64,000 nt of DNA from DASWLF01 sp963768765. GTDB lineage: Bacteria > Desulfobacterota > Desulfobaccia > Desulfobaccales > 0-14-0-80-60-11. The stretch spans positions 124,001-188,000 of the forward strand of contig CAVYJK010000032.1 of NCBI GenBank assembly GCA_963768765.1, in the 5' to 3' direction. How positions within the stretch are numbered: the first letter of the stretch is position 1; every line of letters begins with the position of its first letter. Below, one piece after another: positions 54,316 to 63,272 of this stretch. The position numbers and the translations under genes are program-made. The notes under the pieces were generated by a model. That model did no database searches, had not been told where the DNA came from, and was given only the letters and a program-made list of their open reading frames with translations.

Positions 54316-55089
54316 TTCGCTGCAGTGCCCGCTTGAAGGCATCATCACCCTCCGGCATCTCAACCTTTATTACGGGACCTTTCAGGCCCTGAAAGAAATC
54401 AACGCCGCCTTCACCCGCCGCACCATCACCGCCCTCATCGGCCCCTCGGGCTGCGGCAAGTCCACCTTGCTGCGCACCTTGAACCGCATGAACGATCTCA
54501 TCGACGGGGTGCGCATCGACGGCGAGGTCATCATCGACGGCCAGGACATCTTCGCCCCCGGGATGGACCTCACCCAGCTGCGCAAAAAGGTGGGCATGGT
54601 CTTCCAGCGCCCCAACCCCTTTCCCCTGTCCATCTACGATAACGTGGTCTACGGCCCCCGGCTCCACGGCCGGCCCCCTAGGGCCGAACTGGAGGAGACC
54701 CTGCAGCGCTCCCTGGACGCGGTGGAGCTGTGGGATGAGGTGAAGGACAAACTTTCGGCCTCGGCCCTTACCCTCACCGAGGAGCAGCAGCAGCGGCTGT
54801 GCATCGCCCGCCTGCTGGCGGTGGAGCCGGAGATCCTGCTGATGGACGAGCCCTGCTCGGCCCTGGACCCCATGGCCACGCTGCAGGATCGAGGAACTGA
54901 TGCGGGAGCTCAAAAAGAGCTACACCATCATCATCGTCACCCACAACATGCAGCAGGCGGCCCGGGCCTCGGATGACTCGGGCTTCATGCTCCTGGGGGA
55001 ACTCATCGAGTTCGGCCCCACGGCCCAGATGTTCACCCGACCCCGGGACGAACCGGACGGAGGATTACATCACCGGGAAATATGGATAA
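54287..55089 (+). CDS. pstB2: PstB-type ATPase 2 (degenerate signature motif; two frameshifts)
   Basis: Walker A GPSGCGKST (53-60), Q-loop intact (VGMVFQRP, Gln107), Walker B LLMDEPCSAL and H-loop intact (IIIVTHNMQ), but the ABC signature LSGGQ reads LTEEQ (163-167). Frame breaks occur near 54883-54890 (one base extra after ATGGCCACGCTG) and near 55050-55053 (extra C); restored, it ends with ..EDYITGKYG at TAA 55087-55089, ~266 aa. Confidence 0.85.
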
Positions 55090-55294
55090 AGGTTTGGGGG
55101 GGGAGGGCCAGGGCCAACGGCCTTGCCCTCCCCCCTCATGCCCCCCTCCCAACCCGTATAAGTGAGCCGGGGAAGTCGGGACCGCTGGTCCCGCCTTCCC
55201 CGGTTTAATAATTTAAAACCCTTAAGGGATTGGGGGTGGGGGTTTGGGGAAGGGGGAAGGGCTCGCGCCCTTTGCCCCCTCCCCCAACTACTCT
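55090..55294. repeat. Composite palindromic spacer, full-length copy 2
   Basis: Same block order as 27487-27705: GGGGGGGAGGGCCAGGGCC..GGCCTTGCCCTCCCCCC, then GAGCCGGGGAAGTCGGGACC..GGTCCCGCCTTCCCCGG, then TTGGGGGTGGGGGTTTGGGG. Between convergent genes. Confidence 0.65.
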
Positions 55295-56173
55295 CTACTT
55301 CCCGCTCAAATGCTCCATTACCTTGGCGATGGCGCTGATGTCCTCATCTCCCCAGCCTTGCGCCCAGCCGAGGCGGTAGAGGTGCAGCAGGAGGTGCCCC
55401 ACCGGCACCGGGGCCCCCAGCTCGTAAGCCGTGTCCACGATGAACTTGCAGTCCTTGGCCAGGTGCTTCAGGGGGAAGGCCGCCGGGTAGCTCTTTTCTT
55501 TGAGCAGCGGGGCCTTCACCTGAAACATGGGAGAGTTCATGGCCCCGGAAAATACTGTATCCAGCATGGCCTCCACGTCCAGCCCGCCCATTTTGCCGAA
55601 GTTCAGGGCCTCGGCGAAGCCCGTCATCATCACTCCCAGGAGCAGGTTGACGAACATCTTCATCATGGAGCCCTGGCCCGCTTCCCCACAGTAGATGACT
55701 TTCTTGCCCATGGCCAACAAAAGGGGCTCCAGCTCCTTGATCTTGGCCTCCTCACCCCCGGCCAGGATGACGAGGGTGCCATCTTCCGCCGGCTTCTTGG
55801 TGCCGGAGACCGGGGCGTCGAGGAAGGCCGCCCCCGTGGGGGCCAGCTCCCGGGCCAGTTCCCGGGTGCAGGCGGGCGACACCGAGCTCATGTTGATGAA
55901 GACCTTGCTATGGTTCAGGGCGCCGCCGGCCCCCTCCGGACCCCAGAGGAGTTGGTGCAGGGCCTCGGGGCCGGTGACCATGGCAATGATGACCTCCGCG
56001 GCCCGGGCCAGGGCCCTGGGACTGGCGGTCACTTCGGCCCCCTGCCGGGCCAGGGGTTCGGCTTTGGCGGCGCTGCGGTTATAAACCATGAGCGGATAAC
56101 CTGCCTTCAGAATATTGCCGGCCATGGCGGTCCCCATGATCCCCAAACCCATGAATCCCACTTTCGGTTTCAT
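55295..56173 (-). CDS. Beta-hydroxyacid dehydrogenase (GLYR/HIBADH type)
   Basis: 292 aa from ATG 56173 (MKPKVGFMGLGIMGTAMAGN). NAD(P)-binding GFMGLGIMGTAMA, substrate motif FLDAPVSGTKKPAEDG, and the catalytic lysine region GSMMKMFVNLLLG (Lys in GxxxK). This resembles glyoxylate/succinic-semialdehyde reductases. Substrate not determinable. Adjacent to the formate dehydrogenase operon but separated by 219 nt. Confidence 0.88.
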   Translation of the reverse strand: MKPKVGFMGLGIMGTAMAGNILKAGYPLMVYNRSAAKAEPLARQGAEVTASPRALARAAEVIIAMVTGPEALHQLLWGPEGAGGALNHSKVFINMSSVSPACTRELARELAPTGAAFLDAPVSGTKKPAEDGTLVILAGGEEAKIKELEPLLLAMGKKVIYCGEAGQGSMMKMFVNLLLGVMMTGFAEALNFGKMGGLDVEAMLDTVFSGAMNSPMFQVKAPLLKEKSYPAAFPLKHLAKDCKFIVDTAYELGAPVPVGHLLLHLYRLGWAQGWGDEDISAIAKVMEHLSGK

Positions 56174-56392
56174 AACTCTACCTCCCTTAACCACTACGGT
56201 TATCGGCACGGTCCCAGGGCCAGCGGGGGACGCCGGTGCCGCTTGGCACCTTATCTATGCTAACCACTTGGCTGAAATTTTAAAGAGTGAAAGTTTAAGA
56301 TAGGTGGAAAAACTTTCGGTGGGAAGATGCAGCGGGGGCGGCGGGCGTTGGAAACCTCCGCCCGCCGTCCATTTAGCCTAGCCGCTTCCAGC

Positions 56393-57535
56393 TCAGGGGG
56401 CGGGCTCGCTGCCCGGTGAGAGGAGCGGCAGATGTCTGGCCGCCAACTTGAAGACAAACACCGCCAAGGCGATCAAGGCCGCGGTGATGGCAAATTCCAT
56501 CCATGAAGGGAAGTAACTTATCCCGCTGGCGCCTTCGAAGCGATAGAGACCGAAGATGCAAACGTTGAGGCGATTGAGGAGGACGCCGCCAATCACCAGG
56601 ACGTTGATGGCGAGGATGCCGTTGAGGGTCCTCTTGATCTTGGTCGCCACCAGGAGGATCAGCGGCAACACCACCCCTGCCACCATCTCCAGGAGATACA
56701 TATTGGCTTCCATGCTGCCGTTGAAGGCTGCCGCCAGGCCCGGTCCCGTGACCAGGACGTAGATCTTGAGAGCTAGATAGAAGGCGATAGCCCAGAGGGA
56801 GATCCTGGCCAGTCCCGCATAGACGGACATCTCCACGGGGTGCCGGAAGACCCGGGAACAGATAATGGTCTCAAAACTTACCATGGCGAGTCCCATCATC
56901 ACCGCGGAGACCAGGAAGAGTAACGGCAGCTGCGTGGTAAACCAGAGGGGAGAAAGTTTGCCCGGGACGATGAGGAAGACTGCCCCCAGCGAGGACTGAT
57001 GGAGCACGGAGAGCAGGGCGCCGAAGAGCACCACCGGGACCATGATCTTCCGCACCGTCCTGATGGCTCCGGGCATGTTAAGCCGTTCGAAGAGCATCGG
57101 ACTGAACTCCAGGGCCAGGGTCGTGGTGTAGAGCATGACGTGGATCGCCACCACCCACATGACCGAATGGATCTGCCACATCACCGCCGGATGCCAGAGG
57201 CGCTGCGGCTGGCCGATATCGAAGAAGAGGGCCACGATGGCCAGCAGGTAACCGATGAAGGCCGTCAGGATGGCCGGCCTGACGATGGGCCGGTACTTCT
57301 CCAGGTGAAAGAGATAGACCATGCTGGCGATGATGAATCCGCCGGCCGCCATGGCCACGCCGCCCAGGACATCGACCCCCAGCCAGAGGCCCCAGGGGAA
57401 GTGGTCGTTCAGATTGGTGGAGGCGCCCAGCCCCATGGCCAGACGGTAGACGGCCACCACCAGTCCGATCAGCATCACCACGATCAGCCCCTTGGTAAGG
57501 GGGGGCATCACCTTGATGTCTTCCCAGGATTTCAT
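56393..57535 (-). CDS. NrfD-type membrane subunit of formate dehydrogenase
   Basis: 380 aa with about nine to ten membrane spans. PWGLWLGVDVLGGVAMAAGGF near the start and the quinone-pocket region are typical of the NrfD/HybB/PsrC family. It starts inside the end of fdhB (4-nt overlap), so it is the membrane anchor of the FdhAB pair and would pass electrons to menaquinone. This is an NrfD-type gamma rather than the di-heme cytochrome b gamma of FdnGHI. Confidence 0.9.
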   Translation of the reverse strand: MKSWEDIKVMPPLTKGLIVVMLIGLVVAVYRLAMGLGASTNLNDHFPWGLWLGVDVLGGVAMAAGGFIIASMVYLFHLEKYRPIVRPAILTAFIGYLLAIVALFFDIGQPQRLWHPAVMWQIHSVMWVVAIHVMLYTTTLALEFSPMLFERLNMPGAIRTVRKIMVPVVLFGALLSVLHQSSLGAVFLIVPGKLSPLWFTTQLPLLFLVSAVMMGLAMVSFETIICSRVFRHPVEMSVYAGLARISLWAIAFYLALKIYVLVTGPGLAAAFNGSMEANMYLLEMVAGVVLPLILLVATKIKRTLNGILAINVLVIGGVLLNRLNVCIFGLYRFEGASGISYFPSWMEFAITAALIALAVFVFKLAARHLPLLSPGSEPAP

Positions 57536-58365
57536 GGCTCCCTCTCCTTATCGGCGCGCGGCCGAGGACGCGGGCGCGGCGCACTGGGGCGCACTTGCTC
57601 TTGGGCGCGCACTTCCCTGCGCCGGGTGAAATACCAGCTGCCGACGCCGAAAGCGATCACACCCCCAATAACTAGCGGGATGTGGGAGATGTAGGCCCAG
57701 GTCAGGGGCGGCAACGGGTATTTCGGCACCTGCAGGTTGAACCCCAGTTCCTCGAAGGGCACTCCGGCCAGGTAGAGCCAGGAAGTGCCGCCCGCCTCTT
57801 TTAGGCCGTAGACATAGTTCACGTATTTACCGGGGCTGCCGCCGATCCGGCGTTGGGCTTCCTTCTGGAGTTCGGACTGCTCCCCGAACAACAAGGTGCC
57901 GGTGGGGCAGGTGGTAGTGCAGGAGGGGGCCAGCCCCAGGGCCAGCCGGTCGGCGCAGAAGTCGCACTTGCGCACCAGGGGCAGCGCCGCGCCCCACTGG
58001 AATTTGGGCACCTGGAAGGGGCAGGCCATCATGCAGTAGCGGCAGCCGATGCACTTGCCGTCATCATAGATCACCGGTCCTTCCGGCGTCTTGGTCAGGG
58101 CTCCCACCGGACAGACGCTGGCGCAGGCCGGTTCGGCGCAGTGCATGCACTGGCGTTTGACAAAGTACCAGTTGAGCCGGTCGCCCTGGGCCACTTCACT
58201 GAAGATCACCCGGGTATAGTTATTGCTGTCCATGTACTGGGGATTGCTCCAACTCTCACTGAAGGTGGTGCGCTCCCCCGGCAGACCGTGCCAGCTCTTG
58301 CAGGCCACCTGGCAGGCCCGGCAGCCGATGCAACGGGTGGTGTCGATTAACACGGCTTTACTCAT
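57532..58365 (-). CDS. fdhB: Formate dehydrogenase iron-sulfur subunit FdhB
   Basis: 277 aa. Four ferredoxin-type clusters: CIGCRACQVACK, CMHCAEPACASVCP, CIGCRYCMMACP and CDFCADRL..CTTTCP. The C-terminus has one span (IPLVIGGVIAFGVGSWYF) for attachment to the membrane. It follows fdhA by 12 nt and overlaps nrfD by 4 nt. It relays electrons from FdhA to NrfD. Confidence 0.94.
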   Translation of the reverse strand: MSKAVLIDTTRCIGCRACQVACKSWHGLPGERTTFSESWSNPQYMDSNNYTRVIFSEVAQGDRLNWYFVKRQCMHCAEPACASVCPVGALTKTPEGPVIYDDGKCIGCRYCMMACPFQVPKFQWGAALPLVRKCDFCADRLALGLAPSCTTTCPTGTLLFGEQSELQKEAQRRIGGSPGKYVNYVYGLKEAGGTSWLYLAGVPFEELGFNLQVPKYPLPPLTWAYISHIPLVIGGVIAFGVGSWYFTRRREVRAQEQVRPSAPRPRPRPRADKEREP

Positions 58366-58377
58366 GGCGTCACCCCC

Positions 58378-61300
58378 TTATGCCTTCTGCACGTCTACCA
58401 GGAATACCTTGTATTCCGGGATCATGGTGTTGGCGTCCCCCGCCTGGGGCGCCAGCTGGTTGGCGGCGTAGTTGTGGCCCCGGGGCCCGCCGATGGCCAG
58501 CCCTGCAAACCCGAAGTGCCAGGGCAGGGCCACCATCTCCACCGTGCTCTGGCACCCCGGGGCGCCGCAGGTGAATGCGGCCACCCGGGCCGTGACGTTG
58601 GCCCGGGCCAGGACCTCGCCCCGGATGGACTTCACCTTGACCCAGTCGCCCGGCTTGATGCCCTTGGCCTTGGCGAGCGACGGGCTGATCTCCACGAACA
58701 TCTCCGGAATGAGCTCGTTTTGCCAGTCCAGGTTCCGGGTCATGGCCCCCCCCTGCCAGTGTTCCGTGAGGCGGAAGGTGGTGGCGATGAATGGATACTT
58801 GGGGTCGCAGATCTCCGCCACCTTGTCCAGGGCCGATTTCCAGATCTTCATGGCCGGGTTGGATTGCTGCTTGGACAGGGCGTTGACGAAGCGGCACTCC
58901 AGGGACTCGTAATGCTCCGGCAGGGGCCCTTCCTTGCACAGCCCCCCGGGCACGAAGAGCCGGGACTTGCCCTCCGGCAGCATGATGAAGGGGGCCTTGG
59001 CCGACTCCTCCGGCGGCACGTGCACCTTGGTGGCCGGGTCGATCCACTTGAAGTCCGGCACGTCGAAGTTCTTCCAGGTCTTGCTGGCCTGGTCCCAGGC
59101 GAACATGGCCTTGGCCTTGCTCCAGGGCACTCCCTTCGGGTCCAGGGAACAGCGGTTGTAGATGATCCTACGGTTCACCGGCCAGGCCCAGGCCCAGCCG
59201 GGATAGAGCATGAGGCCGCTGTCGTCCTTGACACTCCGGCGGGCCATAGCGTTGTCTTTCTGCTCCGGCCCCGGGTAGCAGCCCGAGTAAATCCAGCAGC
59301 CGCAGGCCGTAGCGCCGTCGTCTTTCAAGGCCAGGAAGTTGAGTACCTGTTTCTGGTCCGCCACGGTGTAGCCGTTGATCTGCTTGGCGACGAGATGGGC
59401 GTCGGGGGTCTCCCCGTAGTTCCAGTTAAGTTTGACGATGGGTTCGGGGACCACGGCCTTGGGGTCCGTACTGTAAAGCTTCTTGAGCTCCAGCCCCAGC
59501 CGATTGGCGTACCACAAATCGCTCCGGGCGTCCCCATGGGGTTGCACCGCCTGGTAGCGCCATTGCAGCCAGCGGCCGGAGTTGGAGGCGGAGCCTTCCT
59601 TCTCCAACGAATCCGCCGCCGGGAAGAGAAAGACCTCGGTCTGGATCTCTTTGGTCTTGGCCCCGGGGCGCTTCCAGAAGGCCGCGGTGTCCGTCTCCCA
59701 GAGATCGAAGGCCGCCAGCCAGTCCAGCTTCGCCAGGCCATCGTAGGTCTGGTTGAGGTTGGGGGAACTCACCGCCGGGTTCATGCCCCACACCAGCATC
59801 CCCTTGATGGTGCCGGCCCCCATGGCCTCAAAGAGTGGAATCCAGGAATAGCCCGCCCCCTGGAAGCCCTTGCCGTACTTGGGAAGATAGTCGTAGGCGA
59901 AGTCGTTTTCTTTTACGGCCGCCTCCCCCCAGAAGGCCTTGAGCATACTTACGAAGAACTTGGGTTTGTTGATCATGAAGCTGGCCCTGGGGGTCTCTTT
60001 CTCCAGGTAGTCTTTGAGGGTGGGGTGGGCCGCCTCGGAGGGGGCGGACAAGTAGCCCGGCAGGATGTTAAAGAGCAGGGCCAGGTCGGTGGAGCCCTGA
60101 ACGTTATTCTCGCCCCTCAGGGCATTGATGCCGCCCCCGGGCAGCCCCATATTTCCCAGGAGCTGCTGCAACACGCTGTAGCTGCGGATAATCTGTACCC
60201 CGGTGGTGTGCTGGGTGCCTCCCATGGCGTACATGACGGTGCCGGCCTTCCCCGGGGCCCCGGTGGCGCAGTAGAGGGCCGCCATCTTCAGGAATTGCTC
60301 CTTGGGCACCCCCGTGACCGCCTCCACCATCTCCGGGGTGTAGCGGGCGAAGTGGGCCTTCGTCAGTTGGAAGACGCACCGGGGATTGGTGAGGGTGGGG
60401 TCGGTAATAGGCTTTTTCTCCGCTGTCCAGCTCGTAGCTCCAGGTCGCCGGATCGTAGGCGTGTTTCTCTTTCTGGTAGCCGGAAAACAAACCGTCGGCG
60501 AAGCCAAAGTCCTTGTTCACTAAGAAGGCGGCGTTGGTGTAGTGGACCACGTAGTCCTTGTGGTACAGGTTATGCTGAATGGCGTAGTTGATGAGGCCGC
60601 CCATGAGGGCAATGTCGGTGCCGGGCCTGAGGCGCACGAACAGGTCCGCCTTGGCGGCCGAACGGGTGAAGCGGGGATCCACCACGATGAGCTTGGCCCC
60701 TTTGTCCTGGGCCTGGGTGATCCATTTGAAACTGATGGGATGGTTTTCGGCCGGGTTGCAGCCGATGATCATGATGCAGTCGCTGTTGGCGAGGTCGTTC
60801 CAGTGGTTGGTCATGGCGCCGCGGCCGAAGGTGGGCCCCAACGAGGCCACCGTGGAGGAGTGTCAGAGGCGGGCCTGGTGCTCCAGATAGACTATCCCCA
60901 ATCCCCGGGTGAGCTTGGCGATGAGATAGCACTCCTCGTTGTTCAGGGCCGCGCCCCCGATGGAGGCCAAAGCCTCGGTGCGGTTCACCGTCACCCCGGC
61001 GGGGGACTTGCTAATAAAGCTGGCATCCCGGGTGGCCTTCACCCGCTGGGCCAAAGTGGCCATGGCCCAATCCAGGCTCTTTTCCTGCCAGTGGTCACTG
61101 CCCGGGGCCCGATAGAGCACCTTCTTCAGGCGCCGGGGGCTGGTCACCACTTCAAAGACCGCCTGGCCTTTGCTGCAGAGCGTCCCCTGGTTGATGGGAT
61201 GCTCCGGGTCCCCTTCCACGTTGATGAGTTTACCCCCCTTGGTGTGGGCGATGAGTCCGCAGCCCACCCCGCAAAAGGGGCAGATGGAGGTGGTTACCTG

Positions 61301-61429
61301 CGCGTCCTTGGTCTTGGCGGGATGCACCAGCCCGGCCCAGCCGGTCCGCGGCAAAAGTACGCCGGAGAGGGCCAGCGTCGTCGCCCCGCTCCCCAAACCC
61401 TTGATGAATGTTCTTCGGGAGATGCCCAT
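58378..61429 (-). CDS. fdhA: Formate dehydrogenase catalytic subunit, selenocysteine type
   Basis: About 1,015 aa. Tat signal SRRTFIKGLGSGATTLAL; then CPFCGVGCG (first [4Fe-4S]), and UGA (codon 189, 60865-60863) where FDH-N has selenocysteine: QARL-U-HSSTVASLGPTFGR. The downstream sequence GRGAMTNHWNDLAN keeps the family pattern. A frameshift at the A5 run 60413-60417 (four expected) separates this from the rest, which continues TDPTLTNPRCVFQLTKAHF to the stop at 58378. Secretion and Tat signal place it outside the membrane. Confidence 0.93.
60830..60862 (-). promoter_or_regulatory. SECIS element of fdhA
   Basis: Eleven nt after the UGA begins a hairpin: GGUGGCC, loop UCGUUGG, GG-C-CCACC with one bulged C (60851-60830). 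The 11-nt spacing, stem and small loop match the fdhF SECIS of E. coli closely. Recognised by SelB. Confidence 0.7.
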
Positions 61430-62379
61430 AGTCTAACCTCACCTTTGGGACTCGGAATCCAAGAAGCTAAGAGGCAGGATTTATTGAATTTTACAGAATA
61501 CCTTTAGAAACAACTCACCTCCTATATAAGCTTGTTTACATGTTAGGATATGTTCACATAGTTGTCAAATATTTTTGCTAAAATTTTTTCTTAACAATAT
61601 TTATTACATAGGTTCATTATTCAACCGACTGGGTCCACATCCTACGCCCGTTTGTTCCACTGAACAGATTATTTTCTGGTTCCAAACCTGAGCGGCCAGA
61701 ATCTGCCGGACGGCCGGATCAACCCCCCGCCCGGCGCGGGCAGATCTTATTGCAGATTGTAGTACGGAGTGCGGTTCTTGAAGATGCGGGAGATGCAGCC
61801 TTCGCCGGCCAGCTCTTTGAGACAGCCTTAGGCCTGCTCCTCCTCCAGCTCCAGGTTTGGGGCGACCGGGCAGGAGGGCCAGAAATTGGGGACCGGAGAC
61901 CTGATCTCACCAAGAAAAAAATCAAAGCAAAATTTCTCTGCTGCTGTTTTAAATTTGCAACAGTTATCATTTTGCTATATATACATCAAAAAGGAAAGGA
62001 ATTTAGAGCCGACCAGAATCCATCGACTCCATGAGTTTCATCCCCGCAAGGTAGCCCTGTTTCCCGGGGGCCCGGTTTGCCGACAAAGACTAAGAGCATT
62101 GGTGTATTATTTCCCTTTCATGGGGTAAATATCCTCAAGGCAACAAGACTCGGAAGGCCGCTATTACAGGATATTAAGGCCTGTTAAACTTGGCACAGTA
62201 ATCGCGGGTTATTTCGGGTTGGAAACCGGCAGGAATCCGGTGGCAATAAATGAGGATAAAGCCAAGAGTTGCTGATGTTCTTACCTCCTTAAATTCCCCG
62301 AATATCTGCTTGACAAAAATCATTAGATTGAACTATGGGTTAAAACTATATAAATTCCCCAAGTAACTGAGGGTGCTTT
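61430..62379. other. Divergent intergenic region between fdh and hdr/nuo
   Basis: 950 nt. AT-rich at both ends. No complete gene. A minus-strand stretch (about 61750-61880) reads PNLELEEEQA-stop-GCLKELAGEGCISRIF.. and may be a gene relic. TTGACA at 62310-62315 with an AT-rich -10 zone about 17-18 nt further (62333) is a possible hdrA promoter, and the ATG at 62380 has no strong ribosome site. Confidence 0.4.
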
Positions 62380-63259
62380 ATGACCGAGAAAGTGCTGGGA
62401 GCGGTAATGGTGGTGGGGGGTGGAATCGCCGGGATTCAGGCTTCCCTCGATCTGGCCAATTCCGGCTACTACGTCCACCTGGTGGAAAAGGGCCCCGCCA
62501 TCGGCGGCAAAATGGCGCAGATTGACAAGACCTTTCCCACCAACGACTGTGCCATGTGAGTGATCTCGCCCAAGCTGGTCGAGGTCGGCCGGCACACCAA
62601 CATCGAGATTCATACGCTCACGGACTTGCGCGAGGTCATCGGCGAGCCCGGCAATCTCACGGTTTCCCTAAATAAGCAGCCCCGCTACGTCAATCCGGAC
62701 AAGTGCACCGGCTGTGGCGTCTGCCTGGAGGCCTGCCCCATCCGCTACCAGGTGCAGTCTGCCCCCGGAGGCGGAGGCCGCGGCCCGCACCGCTTACGCC
62801 AGCGCCACCGATGAGGCCGCGGTCACCGACATCATCCACCGCCACCGAGAGGAGCGGGGGAACCTGCTGCCCATCCTGCTGGACATCAACCGCCACTTCA
62901 ACTGGCTACCCCGCCCGGCCCTGGAGTACGTGTCCGTAGACCTGGGGCTGCCCCTGGCGGAGATCCTCCGGGTGGCCACTTTTTACAATGCCTTCAGCCT
63001 GGTGCCCCGCGGGAAGCACATCATTAATGTCTGCCTAGGTACCAGTTGCTTCGTCAATGGCTCCCCCCGTCTGCTGGAGGAGGTGGAGCGGAAGCTGGGC
63101 CTCAAGCACGGCCAGACCAACGAAGACATGCTCTACACCCTGGAAGTGGTGCGCTGCATCGGCTGCTGCGCCCTGGCCCCGGCCCTGCGCATCGGGGACG
63201 ATACCTTCGGCCGGATAGCCCCTGACCAGGTCACAAAAATCATTGATTCGTACACCTAA
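62380..63259 (+). CDS. Selenocysteine HdrA-type N-terminal module joined to NuoE-like subunit (frameshift)
   Basis: First 129 residues are HdrA-like: FAD-binding GGGIAGIQASLDL (13-25), GGKMAQIDKTFPTND, UGA at 62557-62559 (Sec60) where HdrA has Cys or Sec, SPKLVEVGRH, and CTGCGVCLEACP (Cys109-119). The frame then runs into a stop at 62812; dropping one C from the C5 run at 62762-62766 instead joins it to a full NuoE thioredoxin-like [2Fe-2S] domain (CLGTSC and RCIGCC) ending 63259. As sequenced, NuoE begins in the +1 frame. The rest of HdrA is absent. Confidence 0.75.
62560..62590 (+). promoter_or_regulatory. Candidate SECIS of hdrA
   Basis: Immediately 3' of the UGA: GATCTCG (62562-62568) pairs with CGAGGTC (62580-62586), an 11-nt interior with CC..GG pairing and an AAGCT loop. 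Compact hairpin at the usual distance, but not a perfect match to the E. coli consensus. Confidence 0.5.
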
Positions 63260-63272
63260 AGACGGGCAGCCT

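Noticed and set aside
60863..60865. Premature stop making FdhA a pseudogene
   Set aside because: The UGA lies at the selenocysteine position, with a SECIS-type hairpin; the later A5 break is a separate issue.
61719..61970. 83-aa minus-strand frame in the fdh-hdr spacer
   Set aside because: Ser/Arg/Pro-rich composition without domain; the alternative frame looks more like a relic, so no gene is called.
62557..62559. Stop codon making HdrA a pseudogene
   Set aside because: It is at the conserved Cys/Sec site and the reading frame resumes as HdrA on the other side.
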